10,830 nucleotides of DNA from DASSKO01 sp035690425 (lineage in GTDB: Bacteria; Actinomycetota; Actinomycetes; Propionibacteriales; Nocardioidaceae). Below the pieces are notes generated by a model. It worked only from the letters and a program-made list of their open reading frames with translations, searched no databases and was not told where the DNA came from. Position numbers and translations under genes: made by a program. Position 1 is the first letter of the stretch. Every line of letters starts with the position of its first letter. The DNA lies in the NCBI GenBank assembly GCA_035690425.1, contig DASSKO010000114.1, positions 1-10,830 on the forward strand. The letters are read 5' to 3'. Of the stretch, positions 1 through 7,792 are shown one piece after another.

Positions 1-128
1 CGGGTCTTGCCCGGGCGATCCGCGCTGTGGCGCAGGCCGATGCGGACGTGAAGGGTGCCGCCAGCGACCCGTCGTACTCCCTGGAGCGGATGGTGCTCAC
101 CGTGACCGGGGCGCGCACCAGCCGCTGA
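1..128 (+). CDS. holA: DNA polymerase III subunit delta, C-terminal end (partial)
   Basis: The last 41 codons of a gene that enters from the left edge, read in the frame starting at base 3 and ending at a TGA at 126-128. The tail reads GLARAIRAVAQADADVKGAA, then a SDPSYSLERMVL segment. This matches the C-terminal helix of actinobacterial HolA, where the A-DADVKG and Y-LER pattern is usual. HolA is the clamp-loader subunit that opens the beta sliding clamp at the replication fork. The identification rests on this short tail plus the neighbourhood, because holA facing rpsT, followed by lepA, is a conserved actinobacterial order. The 5' part lies outside the window, so start, length and domains cannot be judged. 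Confidence 0.8.
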   Translation, partial: GLARAIRAVAQADADVKGAASDPSYSLERMVLTVTGARTSR

Positions 129-138
129 AGGGTGCGCA

Positions 139-170
139 AAGGCGCCGCCTCCGAGCGGAGACGGCGCCTT
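139..170. terminator. Bidirectional hairpin between holA and rpsT
   Basis: A 9-bp arm AAGGCGCCG (139-147) pairs perfectly with CGGCGCCTT (162-170). After one C/A mismatch a further CTCC (149-152) pairs with GGAG (157-160), leaving the 4-nt loop GAGC. The hairpin lies 10 nt after the holA stop and 15 nt past the rpsT stop, so it can end both convergent transcripts. There is no long T tract on either side (TTT on the minus strand), which is common for actinobacterial terminators. Confidence 0.8.
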
Positions 171-185
171 CGAGGAGCTAGAGCG

Positions 186-446
186 TCAGAGCCCGGCGGC
201 GCGCCGGGAGACCGCCGACTTCTTGTTCGCGGCCTGGTTCTTGTGGATCACGCCGGCCGAGACTGCCTTGTCCAGCCTGCGGTTGGCGGCCTTGGCGAGC
301 TCGCGGGCGTGCTCGGCGTCACCAGCGTCGGCGGCCTCGCGGAACCTGCGGATCGCCGTCTTCAGCGCGGACTTCACCGACTTGTTGCGCTCGTGCGCAG
401 CGTCGTTCTGCCGGTTGCGCTTGATCTGGGACTTGATGTTCGCCAC
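186..446 (-). CDS. rpsT: 30S ribosomal protein S20
   Basis: Encodes an 86-residue protein beginning (M/V)ANIKSQIKRNRQNDAAHERN. This is the highly conserved S20 N-terminus, followed by a Lys/Arg-rich helical body ending NKKSAVSRRAAGL. S20 binds 16S rRNA early in small-subunit assembly, at the base of the body. The GTG at 446 is chosen as start because family homology begins there and a GAGG lies about 8 nt upstream. An ATG at 512 in the same frame would add 22 non-conserved residues and is rejected. The length equals the usual family size. The gene converges on holA and shares its terminator. It has its own promoter 77-106 bp upstream, implying a leader of about 70 nt. Confidence 0.96.
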   Translation of the reverse strand: MANIKSQIKRNRQNDAAHERNKSVKSALKTAIRRFREAADAGDAEHARELAKAANRRLDKAVSAGVIHKNQAANKKSAVSRRAAGL

Positions 447-522
447 TGGGCAAGCCTCGACTGTGTCTCTCGGAATCGGTTCGGGGTCGTGACCGGGCAC
501 GGGTCCGGACACGCGGAGAGCA

Positions 523-552
523 ACGATACCAGCGGGCCGGGAGGGCGCCCAA
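523..552 (-). promoter_or_regulatory. Promoter of rpsT
   Basis: On the minus strand TTGGGC (547-552) and TATCGT (523-528) are separated by exactly 18 nt, the preferred spacing of the actinobacterial housekeeping sigma factor. Transcription would begin near 516. The resulting leader of about 70 nt before the GTG at 446 is GC-rich and could hold a small stem (GACC/GGTC). I see no recognised ribosomal-protein autoregulatory element in it. Confidence 0.6.
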
Positions 553-558
553 ATCGGC

Positions 559-1596
559 TCACGCCCATCCGCGGCGGTGGGCCAGCCAGGCCCAGGTCGC
601 GTCGGCGTACCACGCCTGGTGCACCCGGATGTAGGGCGAGGCGGTGCGCGGCGGGTCGTGGCGGTGCTGCAGGAAGTACCCGCACACCAGGGCCAGCAGC
701 GTGTCCACGTCCTTGGGGTCCGCGTCCTGGGTCAGCGGCCGCTCGGCGAGCAGCGCGTCCGCGTCGACCCCGTCGCCGAACGCGGAGATCAGCAGCAGCA
801 CGGTGTCTACCCAGGCCGGTCCCAGCGCCGGCCAGTTCCAGTCGCAGAGCACCGCGCCCGCCGGTCCGAGGATGAAGTTGTCGTCGCGGGCGTCGGTGTG
901 CACCAGCGTGGTGCCCTGCAGCGCCTGCTCGTAGCGGTCGGCGAGCGCGGCCGCCTCGTCCAGGTGCGGCCAGTCCGGGGTCAGCGCGCGCACCTGCTCC
1001 CAGCTGTCGCGCATCTCGCCGAACTCCTCCGGCGCGCTGAGCGGGCGCAGCTTCACGGTCGGCGGGGGCGGGGTGAGCGTGCCGCCCAGGCTCTCCAGCA
1101 CGTCCAGGCACCGGCCGAGTTCGTCCGCCCGCCAGGGCCGGACCGGCGCCTGCCCGTCGACGTACTCCAGCCCGAGGACCACCCACAGGTCGTCCTGGTG
1201 GACCCACAGCAGCCGGGGGACCGGCAGACCGAGCGGCAGCGCGCGGAGCTTGCGGGCCTCCTCGGCGTACGCGGCCGCGGCTGCCGCCTGCGCCTTCCGG
1301 CTGGCCGCCTTGACGAAGATGCGGCTGCCGGCCTCGCCGGTGAGCACGGAGGCGAAGCCGGAGGTGTACCCGCCGCCGGCGGACTCGGCGCGCACGACGC
1401 GGCAGCCGAGGCGCTGCTCGACGAGGCGGCGTACGACGGGCGGCAGGTGCACCCACTCGAGCCGGCGGGCGGTCAGCCCGTGCGGGACCTGCGGCGCGGC
1501 GGCGGGGTCGCGCGGCCGTGACAGGTCGCCGGGGTCGGGCAGCGGCCCGGCCGACAGCGACACGCCGCGTGGCGGGGACGGGCTGCCCTGGGTCAT
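559..1596 (-). CDS. APH-fold phosphotransferase (aminoglycoside phosphotransferase family)
   Basis: A 345-residue protein with the APH/choline-kinase fold. A glycine-rich loop GGGYTSGFAS (residues 74-83) and Lys96 in RIFVKAAS form the nucleotide-binding lobe. The catalytic motif HTDARDDN (His233, Asp235, Asn240) is followed by the metal-binding Asp252 in LCDWNW. The family moves the ATP gamma-phosphate to small-molecule hydroxyls. Members include antibiotic kinases but also many with unknown metabolic substrates, so resistance is not implied. The ATG at 1596 is chosen because the coding character starts there; no clear Shine-Dalgarno is visible. The frame stays open further upstream, but that stretch is antisense to lepA. 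The first ~45 residues are Pro-rich and probably disordered. The gene is divergent from lepA (142-bp gap) and runs towards rpsT on the same strand. Confidence 0.85.
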   Translation of the reverse strand: MTQGSPSPPRGVSLSAGPLPDPGDLSRPRDPAAAPQVPHGLTARRLEWVHLPPVVRRLVEQRLGCRVVRAESAGGGYTSGFASVLTGEAGSRIFVKAASRKAQAAAAAAYAEEARKLRALPLGLPVPRLLWVHQDDLWVVLGLEYVDGQAPVRPWRADELGRCLDVLESLGGTLTPPPPTVKLRPLSAPEEFGEMRDSWEQVRALTPDWPHLDEAAALADRYEQALQGTTLVHTDARDDNFILGPAGAVLCDWNWPALGPAWVDTVLLLISAFGDGVDADALLAERPLTQDADPKDVDTLLALVCGYFLQHRHDPPRTASPYIRVHQAWYADATWAWLAHRRGWA

Positions 1597-1653
1597 GTCG
1601 CCATTGTCCCGGTCGGCCCCTCTCCGGCCACGGTCCCACTCCCGCCGAACCGA

Positions 1654-1706
1654 TATCGTGTCGATAACGCGACCTATGCGTCGCGGTTGCCGTACCGACA
1701 TCGGTA
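1654..1706. promoter_or_regulatory. Divergent control region between APH gene and lepA
   Basis: In the 142 bp between the two divergent starts, TATCGT (1654-1659) is a candidate -10 for lepA, giving a leader of about 73 nt; no good -35 is visible. Two perfect small inverted repeats stand out: TATCG-TGT-CGATA (1654-1666), which overlaps the -10, and TACCGA-CA-TCGGTA (1693-1706), which would lie in the lepA leader. They might be regulator sites, but their arms are only 5 and 6 bp, so chance is possible. Confidence 0.35.
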
Positions 1707-1738
1707 GGCCCCGACGACGTCGACACCGGAAGAAGTCC

Positions 1739-3628
<1,890 letters not shown>

Positions 3629-3631
3629 ACC

Positions 3632-4582
3632 TTGGGCCCTTCGACCGGCGGGCGGATCCCGTTCGAGGTCCCGGCCGGGCTGCTGGCTTCCGGCGACCGC
3701 GACGAGGGCTGGCAACCCTGGCTGGACGCGCTGCCGCGGCTGGTCCGCGACGTCGTCGAGGAGTGGGAGCTGACCTACGACGGTGCTCCGCGGCACGGGT
3801 TCTGCGCGCTCGTCGTACCCGTGCGTACGACGAGCGGTCGGCCGGCCATGCTCAAGCTCTCCTGGCCCCATGACGAGGAGGAGCACGAGCACCTCGCCCT
3901 GGAGGCGTTGCGGGGGAACGGGATGGTGCGCCTGTATCGCGCCGACCCGCGCCGGCACGTGATGCTGCTGGAGCGGCTGCACGCCGACGAGGACCTGCGG
4001 TGCCTGCCGGTCGACCAGGCCTGTGAGGTGGTGGCCGGTCTCTACCGGCGCATCCACGTCCCGGCGCCGCCGCAGCTGCGACCGCTGACCGGCTTCGTCG
4101 GCCGCTGGGCCGACGGGCTCTCGAAGCTGGCTCGCGACGCGCCGATCCCGCGCCGGCTGGTCGAGCAGGCCATCGCGCTCAGCCGCGACTTCGTCGCCGA
4201 TCCCGGCTCGGTGGGCACGATGATCCACGGCGATCTGCACTACGAGAACGTCCTCGCCGGTGACCGGGAACCGTGGCTGGTCATCGACCCCAAGCCGATG
4301 TCGGGCGACCCGCACTACGAGGTGGCACCGATCCTCTGGAACCGCTGGGAGGAGGCCGTCGCGTCCGGCGACGTCCGGGAGGAGGTCCGTCGGCGGTTCT
4401 TCCTGCTGGTGGACGCCGCCGAGCTCGACGAGGACCGGGCCCGGGACTGGGTGGTCGTGCGCGAGATCGACAACGCGCTGTGGACCGTCCAGGACGCCGA
4501 GCGTGGACGTCGGTCGCTGGACGCGGAGGACCGTGAGTGGATCACCCGCTGCGTCACGATCGCCAAGGCGGTCCAGGACTAG
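3632..4582 (+). CDS. Streptomycin 6-kinase/hydroxyurea kinase-like phosphotransferase
   Basis: A 316-residue kinase-fold protein resembling the aminoglycoside/hydroxyurea antibiotic resistance kinase family (APH(6)-type). Visible features are Lys75 in AMLKLSWP (nucleotide lobe), the hinge-like stretch VMLLERL (110-116), the catalytic loop HGDLHYENVL (His199, Asp201, Asn206) and the metal-binding Asp219 in VIDPKP followed by GDPHYE. Those last motifs are typical of this family rather than of the APH protein at 559-1596. TTG at 3632 is the only start that keeps the full fold. It sits 3 nt after the lepA stop with no strong Shine-Dalgarno, so translation is probably coupled to lepA. The substrate is unknown; characterised relatives phosphorylate streptomycin at O-6 or hydroxyurea, and many chromosomal homologues confer no known resistance. 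Confidence 0.85.
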   Translation: MGPSTGGRIPFEVPAGLLASGDRDEGWQPWLDALPRLVRDVVEEWELTYDGAPRHGFCALVVPVRTTSGRPAMLKLSWPHDEEEHEHLALEALRGNGMVRLYRADPRRHVMLLERLHADEDLRCLPVDQACEVVAGLYRRIHVPAPPQLRPLTGFVGRWADGLSKLARDAPIPRRLVEQAIALSRDFVADPGSVGTMIHGDLHYENVLAGDREPWLVIDPKPMSGDPHYEVAPILWNRWEEAVASGDVREEVRRRFFLLVDAAELDEDRARDWVVVREIDNALWTVQDAERGRRSLDAEDREWITRCVTIAKAVQD

Positions 4583-4590
4583 GCCAGTGC

Positions 4591-4631
4591 GGTTATGTAC
4601 CTTGACCGTTACGTAACCATCTCGTTACATT
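4591..4631 (+). promoter_or_regulatory. ArsR operon promoter with 16-bp periodic operator
   Basis: TTGACC (4602-4607) and TACATT (4626-4631) are spaced by 18 nt, a near-ideal actinobacterial promoter. The predicted transcription start, 7 nt beyond the -10, falls on the GTG start codon at 4638, so the mRNA should be leaderless. Three boxes GTTATGTA (4592), GTTACGTA (4608) and GTTACATT (4624) lie exactly 16 bp apart. The middle one is the perfect palindrome GTTACGTAAC (4608-4617). GGTTATGTA (4591-4599) and TACGTAACC (4610-4618) also form an inverted repeat with 8 of 9 pairs across the -35. A repressor bound here would block RNA polymerase, so autoregulation by the ArsR protein is the natural inference. 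Confidence 0.75.
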
Positions 4632-4637
4632 CCTGCT

Positions 4638-4964
4638 GTGGACGCAGTTCTGCGGGCGCTGGCGGACGAGAGCCGGCGGACGGTGCTGGAGGCGTTGGCC
4701 GCCGGGCCGGCGACGGCGGGGGAGCTGGCGGCGCTGCTGCCCATCGCCCGTCCCGGGGTGTCCCGGCACCTCCGGGTGCTGCGGGAGGCGGGGCTGGTCG
4801 AGGTTCGCCAAGAGGCGCAGCGGCGCATCTACGGTCTTCGCCCCGAGCCGCTCGCCGAGGTCGATGAGTGGCTGGACCGGTACCGGGCGCTGTGGGAGCA
4901 GCGGCTGGACGCCCTGCACACCGAGGTGGCCCGCGGAAAGCCCGAACGAAGGAGGACCAGATGA
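4638..4964 (+). CDS. ArsR-family winged-helix transcriptional regulator
   Basis: A 108-residue winged-helix protein. An N-terminal helix (LRALADESRRTVLEAL) is followed by the helix-turn-helix ELAALLPIARPGVSRHLRVL (about residues 29-48) and a wing strand (AGLVEVRQEAQRRIYGL). The C-terminus holds an amphipathic dimerisation helix (LAEVDEWLDRYRALWEQRLD). There are no cysteines, so the classic metal-binding sites of ArsR/SmtB are absent. It fits the non-metal ArsR subgroup that is commonly paired with SRPBCC proteins. The GTG start coincides with the predicted transcription start. The stop overlaps the next start as ATGA, which indicates translational coupling with the SRPBCC gene. It probably represses its own operon through the 16-bp boxes. 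Confidence 0.92.
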   Translation: MDAVLRALADESRRTVLEALAAGPATAGELAALLPIARPGVSRHLRVLREAGLVEVRQEAQRRIYGLRPEPLAEVDEWLDRYRALWEQRLDALHTEVARGKPERRRTR

Positions 4965-5492
4965 CCAGCAGCGCACCTGGAGGCCGCCGCATCCTGGGCA
5001 GTCTGCGATCGGCGGACGGCAAGGGCGTCGTGCGGATGGAAGACTGGTTCGACACCGACGTCGATGACCTGTGGTCGGCGCTCACCGATCCCCGCCGCCT
5101 CGTCCGCTGGCTCGGCGAGATCGAGGGCGACCTGTGCCTCGGCGGTGAGTTTCCGCGCCCGGTTCTTCGACGGGTGGGAGGGTGCGGGGCGCGTGGAGAC
5201 GTGCGAGCCCCCGCAGCGGCTGCTGCTTGCGATGCGCGACGCCGACCCCCGACCAGGCCAGCCCGAGCAGGGCATCATCGAGGTGGAGCTGGCTGCCGAC
5301 GGTGACCAGACGATCCTGGTGTGGGAGGAGCGGGGCATGCCCCTGGACCATCTCGCCGCCTACGGGGCGGGGAGCCAGGTGCATGTCGAGGATCTCGCCG
5401 CTCACCTTGCCGGTCGGGAGCGGGGCGACGCGGAGGCGCGATGGGGCGAGCTCCTGCCGGCCTATCGAGACTTGGCCGCCGGCGTCAGCTAG
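4961..5492 (+). pseudogene. SRPBCC (AHSA1-like) domain gene split by a +1 frameshift
   Basis: The ATG at 4961 has an excellent Shine-Dalgarno (AGGAGG, 4950-4955, 5 nt away) and overlaps the ArsR stop. The first 64 residues (VRMEDWFDTDVDDLWSALTD, then RRLVRWLGEIEGDL) are a typical SRPBCC/AHSA1 start. After Phe64 (TTT at 5150-5152) this frame loses family character and stops at 5305. The domain continues in the next frame as RARFFDGWEGAGRVETCEPP through LVWEERGMP to a stop at 5492. Removing one T gives GEF-RARFFDGW and an intact protein of about 176 residues, the normal family length. Members bind hydrophobic ligands in a helix-grip fold; the partner here is unknown. The break may be a real mutation, a sequencing error in TTT, or less likely recoding. 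Confidence 0.8.
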
Positions 5493-5495
5493 GGC

Positions 5496-5516
5496 CGCAG
5501 CAGACTCGCCTCTGCG
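5496..5516. terminator. Weak hairpin between convergent SRPBCC and AKR genes
   Basis: In the 33-nt gap between the two convergent stops, CGCAG (5496-5500) can pair with CTGCG (5512-5516), or alternatively GCAGA (5500-5504) with TCTGC (5511-5515). The two 5-bp stems are mutually exclusive, and no T tract follows on either strand. It could be a poor bidirectional terminator. Confidence 0.3.
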
Positions 5517-5525
5517 TCGGGTCGG

Positions 5526-6314
5526 TCACTGCCGGCCGAGGGCGTCGAGCGCCTCCATCTCGCCGTCGGTCAGCGTGAAGCCGCCGACATCAGCGTTGGA
5601 CCGGATGCGGTCCTCGTGGACCGACTTCGGGATCACGACCACTCCGTGCTGCAGGTGCCAGCGGATGATGACCTGGGCCGGGGTCCGGTCGATCCGCTCG
5701 GCGATGCCGACGATCGTGGGGTGGTCGAGGGTGCCGCCACGCAGGGCGCTGTAGCCCTCCAGCGCGACGCCGCGTTCGCGGTGCTCGGCGACCGTCGCCG
5801 CGTCGTACAGCAGGGGGCTCCACTCGATCTGGTTCACCGCCGGCGCCACGCCGGTGGCTGTCGTTACCTCGTCGATGAGCGCGGCATCGAAGTTGCTCAC
5901 CCCGATGGCCCGAGCCAGACCGGACTCGCGCGCCTCAACAAACGAGTGCCACATTCCCACGTGGTCGGTGCCCTCCTCGGGCCAGTGGATCAGCCAGAGG
6001 TCCACGTGGTCGGTGCCCAGCAGGTCGAGGCTCTCGCGAAGGGTGTCCAGCTCGCGGCCGGCACGGTCGGGCGGGCACTTGGTGGTCACGAAGACGTCAT
6101 CCCGCGCTACTCCGCTGTCCTTCAGGGCGCGGCCGACCTCGTCCTCGTTGCCGTACACCGTGGCGGTGTCAACGTGGCGGTAGCCGACCTCGAGCGCGGC
6201 CGAGGTGGCGCGTACGGCGTCCTTGCCCTTGATCTGCCACGTGCCGAACCCGAGCAGCGGCATCCGGCCGCCTCCGGTGAGCGGCAGGGTTTCGTCGGGA
6301 AGCTGGATCGTCAT
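5526..6314 (-). CDS. Aldo/keto reductase (NADPH-dependent oxidoreductase)
   Basis: A 262-residue TIM-barrel oxidoreductase close to the AKR5-type (2,5-diketo-D-gluconate reductase-like) bacterial enzymes. The catalytic tetrad is complete: Asp49 and Tyr54 in YRHVDTATVYGNE, Lys79 in VTTKCPP and His110 in WLIHWPEE. GVSNF and the NADP-binding VVVIPKSVHEDRIRSN segment near the C-terminus are the other family signatures. It should reduce a carbonyl to an alcohol in the cytosol; the physiological substrate cannot be told. ATG at 6314 (MTIQLPDETL) is chosen over an in-frame codon at 6344, because a TAGCAT -10 hexamer ends 7 nt before it and no Shine-Dalgarno is present. The gene converges on the ArsR operon. 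Confidence 0.93.
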   Translation of the reverse strand: MTIQLPDETLPLTGGGRMPLLGFGTWQIKGKDAVRATSAALEVGYRHVDTATVYGNEDEVGRALKDSGVARDDVFVTTKCPPDRAGRELDTLRESLDLLGTDHVDLWLIHWPEEGTDHVGMWHSFVEARESGLARAIGVSNFDAALIDEVTTATGVAPAVNQIEWSPLLYDAATVAEHRERGVALEGYSALRGGTLDHPTIVGIAERIDRTPAQVIIRWHLQHGVVVIPKSVHEDRIRSNADVGGFTLTDGEMEALDALGRQ

Positions 6315-6321
6315 AGGAGCG

Positions 6322-6327
6322 ATGCTA
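6322..6327 (-). promoter_or_regulatory. Putative -10 of the aldo/keto reductase gene (leaderless)
   Basis: TAGCAT on the minus strand lies 7 nt before the ATG at 6314, which places the expected transcription start on the start codon. The bases at -35 distance (around CTTCAA) fit the consensus poorly. The sequence just before the ATG is GCTCCT, not a Shine-Dalgarno. Confidence 0.45.
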
Positions 6328-6428
6328 GACAGCACCCATGGCACTTGAAGCTAGCAGGTACTGCCCGTCGGCGGTGTTGGCTGTTCGACCGATGCGTTGG
6401 CCCGCACAGGGTGGCTACTCTCCCCGGG

Positions 6429-6644
6429 ATGCCCACCGACGAGATCAACGCCGCTGGTGCGGGAAGCTTGACGATCGGGGACCTGATCGTCAACCGCATC
6501 GGACTCGGCAGCAGCGTTCTACCCGACATACTCAGCGCCGGAGCGAGGAGCCACCAGCTTCGAGGCGCTGCACTGGCTCCACCACGAGTCCGCGCTCCAG
6601 AAGCGAGCCCGTCAGCTTGCCGGTCGGGTCGATCGCTGTCATGA
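6429..6644 (+). pseudogene. Aldo/keto reductase N-terminal remnant
   Basis: ATG at 6429 opens a 71-codon frame starting MPTDEINAAGAG then SLTIGDLIVNRIGLGS. This is the N-terminal strand of the oxidoreductase-type AKR family, usually seen as G-F/L-T-I/L-G-DL-VNRLGFGAM. From residue ~30 on there is no AKR sequence; the rest is Arg/Ser/Ala-rich and looks like out-of-frame DNA. The family is around 280-330 residues, so about 90% is missing. It is a different AKR subgroup from the intact gene at 5526-6314, so it is not a simple duplicate. TACTCT (6416-6421) lies 7 nt before the ATG, so the start signals may still work. Most likely it is the relic of a deleted gene. Confidence 0.55.
6532..6642 (-). 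CDS. Small hypothetical reading frame, 36 residues
   Basis: ATG at 6642 to TGA at 6532-6534 encodes MTAIDPTGKLTGSLLERGLV, then VEPVQRLEAGGSSLRR. The composition is balanced and protein-like, and most third positions are G or C. The + strand translations of the same bases are Arg/Ser-rich and look non-coding. An in-frame TGA lies a few codons upstream and only a weak GAGAG precedes the ATG. It may be a small gene or, more likely, a fragment of a lost minus-strand gene. I do not recognise the family. Confidence 0.25.
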   Translation of the reverse strand: MTAIDPTGKLTGSLLERGLVVEPVQRLEAGGSSLRR

Positions 6645-6666
6645 CGAAACGCTCTCACGTCGCCTC

Positions 6667-6672
6667 TATGTT
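6667..6672 (+). promoter_or_regulatory. Putative -10 of the aldolase gene (leaderless)
   Basis: TATGTT ends 7 nt before the ATG at 6680, so the expected transcription start falls on the start codon. A poor -35 candidate (TGACGA, 6642-6647) is 19 nt upstream. No good Shine-Dalgarno precedes the ATG. Confidence 0.4.
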
Positions 6673-6679
6673 GGTGCCC

Positions 6680-7792
6680 ATGACGACCCAGGACGAGGAC
6701 CGCGCCGAACGCCGTACCGCCGCCAGACGGGGCTGCACCAGGTGGCTGACCGGCCACGGCGACATCGCGCCCGCCGACTGGCTGCGGGCCACGGCGGACG
6801 CGGCGACCGAGGAGGAGACCGACCGGTACGGCGCCAAGGGCGAGGTCGCGGCGCTCGAGCGGGAGGTGGCCGAGCTGCTCGGCAAGGAGGACGCCGCGTT
6901 CATGCCGAGCGGCGTGATGGCGCAGCAGGCCGCGCTGCGCTCGTGGGTGGAGCGGTCGGTGACCGATGCCGTTGCGGTGCATGGGCTCTCGCACTTCGTG
7001 CTGCACGAGCTGGACGCGCTCGCGCAGCTGCACCGGCTCAGGGTGGAGCACCTCACCGACGAGCCACGACCGGCGACGGTGGCCGACCTGGACGCACTGG
7101 CCGGCCCGCTGGCCGCGGTGAGCATCGAGCTGCCGCTGCGCGATGCCGGGTACCTGCTGCCGAGCTGGGGAGAGCTCGTCGCCGTCAGCGAGCGCGCCCG
7201 GGAGCGCGGACTGCCGCTGCACCTGGACGGCGCGCGGCTGTGGGAGAGCCAGCCGTTCTACGGCCGTCCGTACGCGGAGATCGCCGCCCTTGCGGACTCG
7301 GTGTACGTCTCGTTCTACAAGGGTCTCGGCGGGATGGCGGGGGCCGCGCTCGCCGGCTCGGCCGACCTGGTGGCCGAGGCGCGCAGGTGGCGGACCCGGC
7401 ACGGCGGCACTCTGTTCACGCTGCTGCCCTACGCGGTCTCGGCGCGGCACGGGCTCGCGACGAGACTGCCGCGCATGCAGGAGTACGTCGACCGGGCGCG
7501 TGAGCTGGCCGCCGGGCTCGACACGCTCGACGGGGTCCGTGTGCATCCGCAGCCCCCGCACACCAACGCCTTTCGGCTCTTCGTCGACGCGCCGGTCGAT
7601 GCGCTGCAGGACGCCAACGTGGCCGCCATGGAGAGCGACAAGGTGGCCCTGCTCGGTTGGTGCCGCCCGGCCGAGGTGCCGGGCTGGACGATGACCGAGC
7701 TGACCGTCGGCGACGCGACCCTCGAGTGGCCCGTCGAGGACCAGGTGGCGGCCATGGAGGCGTTGCTCAACGGGGTCAGCTCGCCGCAGTGA
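6680..7792 (+). CDS. Threonine-aldolase-like PLP-dependent lyase (beta-eliminating lyase family)
   Basis: A 370-residue fold-type I PLP enzyme. GVMAQQAALR binds the cofactor phosphate region. LHLDGARLWES carries the conserved Asp183 that contacts the pyridine nitrogen. SFYKGLGGMAGAALAGS carries the Schiff-base Lys214. The C-terminal domain has the THTNAFRLF-like pattern (HTNAFRLFVD). Family members cleave beta-hydroxy amino acids such as L-threonine to glycine and an aldehyde, or eliminate beta substituents. This one belongs to a divergent branch: where classical enzymes have an H-(x)n-EAGA segment it has SHFVLHELDALAQLHRL, so the substrate is uncertain. ATG 6680 (MTTQDEDRAERR) is preferred over ATG 6668 because it fits the leaderless -10 spacing and the family start. 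Its last 17 nt overlap the end of the convergent TetR gene. Confidence 0.85.
   Translation: MTTQDEDRAERRTAARRGCTRWLTGHGDIAPADWLRATADAATEEETDRYGAKGEVAALEREVAELLGKEDAAFMPSGVMAQQAALRSWVERSVTDAVAVHGLSHFVLHELDALAQLHRLRVEHLTDEPRPATVADLDALAGPLAAVSIELPLRDAGYLLPSWGELVAVSERARERGLPLHLDGARLWESQPFYGRPYAEIAALADSVYVSFYKGLGGMAGAALAGSADLVAEARRWRTRHGGTLFTLLPYAVSARHGLATRLPRMQEYVDRARELAAGLDTLDGVRVHPQPPHTNAFRLFVDAPVDALQDANVAAMESDKVALLGWCRPAEVPGWTMTELTVGDATLEWPVEDQVAAMEALLNGVSSPQ

Noticed and set aside
447..512. Longer S20 start at the ATG at 512
   Set aside because: The 22 added residues are not part of S20, which begins at (M/V)ANIKSQIKRN; the GTG at 446 has a Shine-Dalgarno.
1073..1738. N-terminal extension of LepA by over 200 residues
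   Set aside because: It overlaps the APH gene in antisense, and LepA proteins start about 20-30 residues before the P-loop.
6338..6679. In-frame 114-residue extension of the aldolase
   Set aside because: The translation is Arg/Pro/Ser-rich without family similarity and spans the AKR remnant in another frame.
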